Assembly (NCBI GenBank): GCA_045613305.1
Contig: JAZLAU010000038.1
Span: 1-17,406, forward strand
DNA: 17,406 nucleotides
Source: SFTJ01 sp045613305
Lineage (GTDB): Bacteria; Bacteroidota; Bacteroidia; Bacteroidales; Muribaculaceae
Direction: 5' to 3'
Shown: piece by piece, positions 14,738 through 17,406 of the stretch
Position numbering within the stretch: the stretch's first letter is position 1
How the letters are laid out: the number at the start of each line of letters is the position of its first letter
Position numbers and translations under genes: made by a program
The notes under the pieces: generated by a model
The model's input: only the letters and a program-made list of their open reading frames with translations
What the model was told of the DNA's origin: nothing
Database searches by the model: none

Positions 14738-15481
14738 ATGAGAAAGATTATACTTACCCTCTTCATACTCATTAATACCCTTTTAACCAACAACCAAGCT
14801 TCAAGTCAAACATTAACCGACACACTATCAACCACAATAAACACCAACCAACAATCTACTTCCGATTCTATTACATCACCAACAGAGCCATTACGCCTTA
14901 CTGACGAAGACTATGAAATAGTTGCCAACAATTTAGGCATTGAGGTTGCAGTTATTAAAGCGGTGAGTGCTGTTGAAGCAGGGCCAAACCACATCGGATT
15001 CGTTGAGCCAGGCAAACCTACGCTCTATTTCTCCGTCAATATGTTTAAGCAAAATCTTCGTAAGCGAAACATAAATGTATCTGCAGCTACACGCTCAACA
15101 TCACCGGCATTCCTAAGTTTAAACAAAAAGAAATACGGTTCATCCGGCAAAGCCCATCACGCACGCCTTGAATGCGCTCTTGAAATTGACACCATTTCTG
15201 CTATTCTTTCTTGCTACTGGGGAATGTTTCAAATTGCTGGTTTTAATTGGAAACAATGCGGTTGCGAGTCCCCACAAGAATTTGCTAAAAAAATGAGCGA
15301 ATCAGAATTTGCCCAATTACAACTTTTTGCAAACTTCGTTAGCAACAACAAAATGCTTAAACATCTAAAAGCAAAAAACTGGTATAGTTTTGCTCGCATT
15401 TACAACGGAAAATACGCCAAAAGCTACGCCAACAAAATGGCTCGAGCATATAATCGTTATATCAAGAAAAATTCAAAGTGA
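14738..15481 (+). CDS. Secreted N-acetylmuramidase-like protein (PF11860/DUF3380-like)
   Basis: A 247-residue protein with a signal peptide (MRKIILTLFILINTLLTNNQASSQ, cleavage near residue 23-24), then a Thr/Ser-rich linker (about 25-52), then one domain (55-243). Its landmarks match the DUF3380 muramidase family: VIKAVSAVEAG (72-82, with Glu80 the candidate catalytic acid), the LECALEID helix (144-151), SCYWGMFQIAGFN (158-170), the SESEFAQLQLFANFV helix (187-201), NWYSFARIYNGKYAKSYANKMARAY (214-238). Members cleave peptidoglycan in phage endolysins, type VI effectors and host enzymes. A core segment that is usually LFExHxF reads LYFSVNMF (96-103) here, so activity is uncertain. It follows a terminator by 14 nt. 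The frame is intact and ends near a bidirectional terminator. Confidence 0.8.
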   Translation: MRKIILTLFILINTLLTNNQASSQTLTDTLSTTINTNQQSTSDSITSPTEPLRLTDEDYEIVANNLGIEVAVIKAVSAVEAGPNHIGFVEPGKPTLYFSVNMFKQNLRKRNINVSAATRSTSPAFLSLNKKKYGSSGKAHHARLECALEIDTISAILSCYWGMFQIAGFNWKQCGCESPQEFAKKMSESEFAQLQLFANFVSNNKMLKHLKAKNWYSFARIYNGKYAKSYANKMARAYNRYIKKNSK

Positions 15482-15574
15482 TAAGCATTGCCATTACTCC
15501 GCCAGTCAAATCAGTTATACCACAAACAACATCTACATCTATAACAACCAACACATTATTATATATATACAAAA

Positions 15575-15613
15575 GGTCCCAACACAGCATTTTGCGTTGG
15601 GACCAACTTTTTA
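15575..15613 (+). terminator. Bidirectional terminator between the muramidase-like gene and the OmpA-family gene
   Basis: A 9-bp stem (GGTCCCAAC / GTTGGGACC), with a further inner GCA/TGC pairing, is followed by T-rich bases on both strands (CTTTTT on plus; TTTT on minus). The flanking genes converge on it. Confidence 0.9.
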
Positions 15614-15629
15614 TTAACTTAATGTTTTA

Positions 15630-16787
15630 TTATTTCTTTTCGATTGTACAAATTGAAACACGATTCCAATCTGGTTCTTCAAACACATCACCTACACCTT
15701 GACCATCTGCCGAAATACGACTTGCTGAAATCTTATACTTGTTAATCAACATATCCTTAACAGCATTTGCACGGTCCTTTGAAATCTTTTCATTAATTTC
15801 CTTGCTACCTTCTGGAGAAGCATAACCCAAAATTGTAACAGTGGCATTCTTATTATTCTTCAAATATGTAGCTACGCGTTCAACATTTGGATATTGTGCC
15901 TTAGAAATGATTGAACGACCTTGTTCAAATGTGATAATTGTTTCAGGAACATCACTCTTCTTCGCTACTTGTACCTCCTTAACAACTTCTTTAACCACTT
16001 CCTTAACTTCTGCTGGACGACTCTTGCATTCATCCAAATCACGTCGTGCCTTTGCCAACTGCTCACGCAAATCATTAACGCGTGCATTCAGTTCATCAAT
16101 TTCTGCTTGATTATTTACACCAAGTTGTGCAATCTTAAATGAATGTGTTCCGTTTGAATTCTTAAAATGATAGGTTACAGCTGCTGCAACTTCCAAAGTT
16201 GCTCTATTTGCATTAAACGAATTTGTAATTTGCTTTGCTGGTGACGACAAATCCCATACAATTGCTGGTTTCAAGCCTACTGTCCATGCCTTTGATTCAC
16301 CCAAATTAAAATTCAAATTCAAACCTGCCTTGGCTGTAATTGTGTTACCATCTTTACCTTGTTCTATTGGCAAATAATAGTGGCCCCAACCTGCACCAAA
16401 CACAGTTTCTACTTCAAAAAGACGTGGAGTTCCTTTATATCCAGCAAAAATATTATTCCAATTTGCTACACCTAACAACGACAAATTAGTAGCATCAAAA
16501 ACATTTGCGCTCTTGATACCGCCTTGCTTCAAATTCCAGCTCGAACTATTAACTGTCGCTGTGTAATCTACAGCCAAACCAAATACAGGAGTGATTTGCT
16601 TTCGCAATTCAATGCCGCCCAATCCTCTTGCATTATCAATCATCTTGTAATTTTGTAGAGGAGTTACACCTCCGCCCTTTAAGGTCAACGACCAATTGTC
16701 AAAAAATTTGCTACCTTCAACTGTTACTTGAGCATTTGCTGCTCCTATACACATTGCTAAAGCAGCTACTAAAAAACATTTCTTCAT
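15630..16787 (-). CDS. OmpA-family outer-membrane protein
   Basis: A 385-residue protein with signal peptide MKKCFLVAALAMCIGAANA (cleavage before Gln20), a beta-barrel (about 21-220) with alternating aromatic strands, a coiled-coil linker (about 228-255), a VKEVVKEVVKEV repeat (261-272), and a C-terminal OmpA domain (about 280-385). That domain contains GYASPEGS (321-328) and the helix starting KISKDRANAV (334-343). Classical OmpA domains use an Asp and an Arg to hold diaminopimelate. The Arg is kept (Arg339), while the Asp position is Ser324, as is common in Bacteroidota. The start is ATG at 16787; the open frame runs 22 codons further upstream, but that extension would bury the signal peptide. 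Role: tethering the outer membrane to peptidoglycan, inferred from the domain. Confidence 0.92.
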   Translation of the reverse strand: MKKCFLVAALAMCIGAANAQVTVEGSKFFDNWSLTLKGGGVTPLQNYKMIDNARGLGGIELRKQITPVFGLAVDYTATVNSSSWNLKQGGIKSANVFDATNLSLLGVANWNNIFAGYKGTPRLFEVETVFGAGWGHYYLPIEQGKDGNTITAKAGLNLNFNLGESKAWTVGLKPAIVWDLSSPAKQITNSFNANRATLEVAAAVTYHFKNSNGTHSFKIAQLGVNNQAEIDELNARVNDLREQLAKARRDLDECKSRPAEVKEVVKEVVKEVQVAKKSDVPETIITFEQGRSIISKAQYPNVERVATYLKNNKNATVTILGYASPEGSKEINEKISKDRANAVKDMLINKYKISASRISADGQGVGDVFEEPDWNRVSICTIEKK

Positions 16788-17110
16788 AACGAAAAATTTT
16801 AATGAATAATATACAGTTATTTTGATACTCTTATAATCTATAAAAATCACCATTTATTTCTATAAAACAAATTATATCTATTCTATGCAACTATAAATTT
16901 AGACAAATTATTTTTTAAAAAGTTTAATGAATTTCACTTTTAATTCATTATTGATATGAAAAATTTTTTAAAGCCCATAAACCATCACTCTGTCATTGCA
17001 ATTTTTCACTATTATAATTCATCTTAATATTATCAAAATAACCTAATTTGCAATAAAATTAACCTTACAAATTATTCATTGACCATCGTTTTCGTCTCGC
17101 ATAGTTGCAC
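16788..17110. other. AT-rich intergenic region upstream of the OmpA-family gene
   Basis: No gene is seen on either strand. The OmpA-family promoter (minus strand) must lie here, but I find no exact TAnnTTTG with a spaced TTTG. Three copies of ACAAATTAT (16867, 16903, 17067) read ATAATTTGT on the minus strand and are near-matches. A 9-bp hairpin TAATGAATT/AATTCATTA spans 16925-16950. Confidence 0.5.
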
Positions 17111-17132
17111 TAAAAAGGCCCGCTTTGGGCCT
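17111..17132 (-). terminator. Second minus-strand terminator past the 5S rRNA
   Basis: On the minus strand AGGCCC, loop AAAGC and GGGCCT (6 GC-rich bp) run into TTTT. It lies 133 nt beyond the first rRNA terminator and may back it up or end a separate short transcript. Confidence 0.65.
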
Positions 17133-17264
17133 GTATTGTACTCGCCGAGGCAGATTCATCAATTAGCGGCTCTTCTCAATTTTAAAACTTAAAATTGTCC
17201 TCTTCGCGTATAACAACTCCATCTGCTGCTAATTAAGCGGCCAGCTTCATTTCGCGTAGGGCTT
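17133..17264 (-). other. Unassigned segment between two terminators past the 5S gene
   Basis: About 130 nt with no open frame of note. It holds a palindrome at 17177-17197, two CTCTTC copies flanking it, and an imperfect direct repeat (AATTAGCGG...CGCGTA at 17161-17210, and AATTAAGCGG...CGCGTA at 17231-17257). I do not recognise an RNA family in it. Confidence 0.4.
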
Positions 17265-17298
17265 AAAAAAAAAGCCCCGAGCGCAGTGCTCGGGGCTT
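17265..17298 (-). terminator. rRNA operon terminator after 5S
   Basis: On the minus strand an 11-bp GC-rich stem (17288-17298 with 17272-17282) with a 5-nt loop is followed by a run of nine T (A-run 17265-17273 on plus, partly within the stem). It begins a few nt after the 3' end of the 5S gene. Confidence 0.95.
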
Positions 17299-17301
17299 CA
17301 G

Positions 17302-17406
<105 letters not shown>

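Noticed and set aside
15821..16142. Short plus-strand frames inside the OmpA-family gene
   Set aside because: Shadow frames antisense to the coiled-coil and linker coding region.

Overview
The window looks like an ordinary chromosomal segment of a Bacteroidales (Bacteroidota) bacterium. The evidence is AT-rich DNA, starts without Shine-Dalgarno sequences, -7 boxes of the Bacteroidota form TAnnTTTG, and family-typical proteins: short-form CstA, a lipoprotein OmpH, an OmpA with GYASPEGS, paired PepD dipeptidases, and a PF11860-type muramidase. I see no phage, transposon, CRISPR array or defence island. Genus cannot be fixed from this sequence.

Layout, left to right. (1) 1-1044, plus: the 3' part of a four-helix 'phage holin family' membrane protein, then thymidine kinase (tdk), closed by a strong hairpin that also faces the next operon. 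(2) 1308-4983, minus: a tight operon aspS - Nif3-family protein - coiled-coil/zinc-ribbon protein with gaps of 6-7 nt. (3) 5212-5800, plus: two tRNA-Pro(TGG) cassettes, each with its own promoter and terminator, and the mature tRNAs identical. (4) 5867-7375, plus: CstA-type peptide/pyruvate transporter. (5) 7465-9884, minus: a small GTG-initiated membrane protein, an OmpH/Skp-like lipoprotein, a terminator, an outer-membrane beta-barrel protein and an RluA-family pseudouridine synthase. (6) 10043-15481, plus: two paralogous M20 aminoacyl-histidine dipeptidases (pepD) with a secreted GH43 glycosidase between them, then a secreted muramidase-like protein. (7) 15630-16787, minus: OmpA-family porin. 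(8) 16788-17301: an AT-rich gap and two minus-strand terminators, leading to a 5S rRNA gene cut by the right edge. The 5S lies on the minus strand, so an rRNA operon enters from the right.

Common themes are translation (aspS, tRNA-Pro, pseudouridine synthase, 5S rRNA), peptide scavenging (two PepD, CstA) and the cell envelope (OmpH lipoprotein, beta-barrel, OmpA, muramidase). The least routine items are the 57-aa GTG-start gene, which ATG-only calling would miss; the pepD paralogue pair split by a glycosidase gene; the duplicated tRNA-Pro unit; the muramidase-like protein with an unusual core motif; and the unexplained DNA just past the 5S terminator. I did not find a convincing new multi-gene system.
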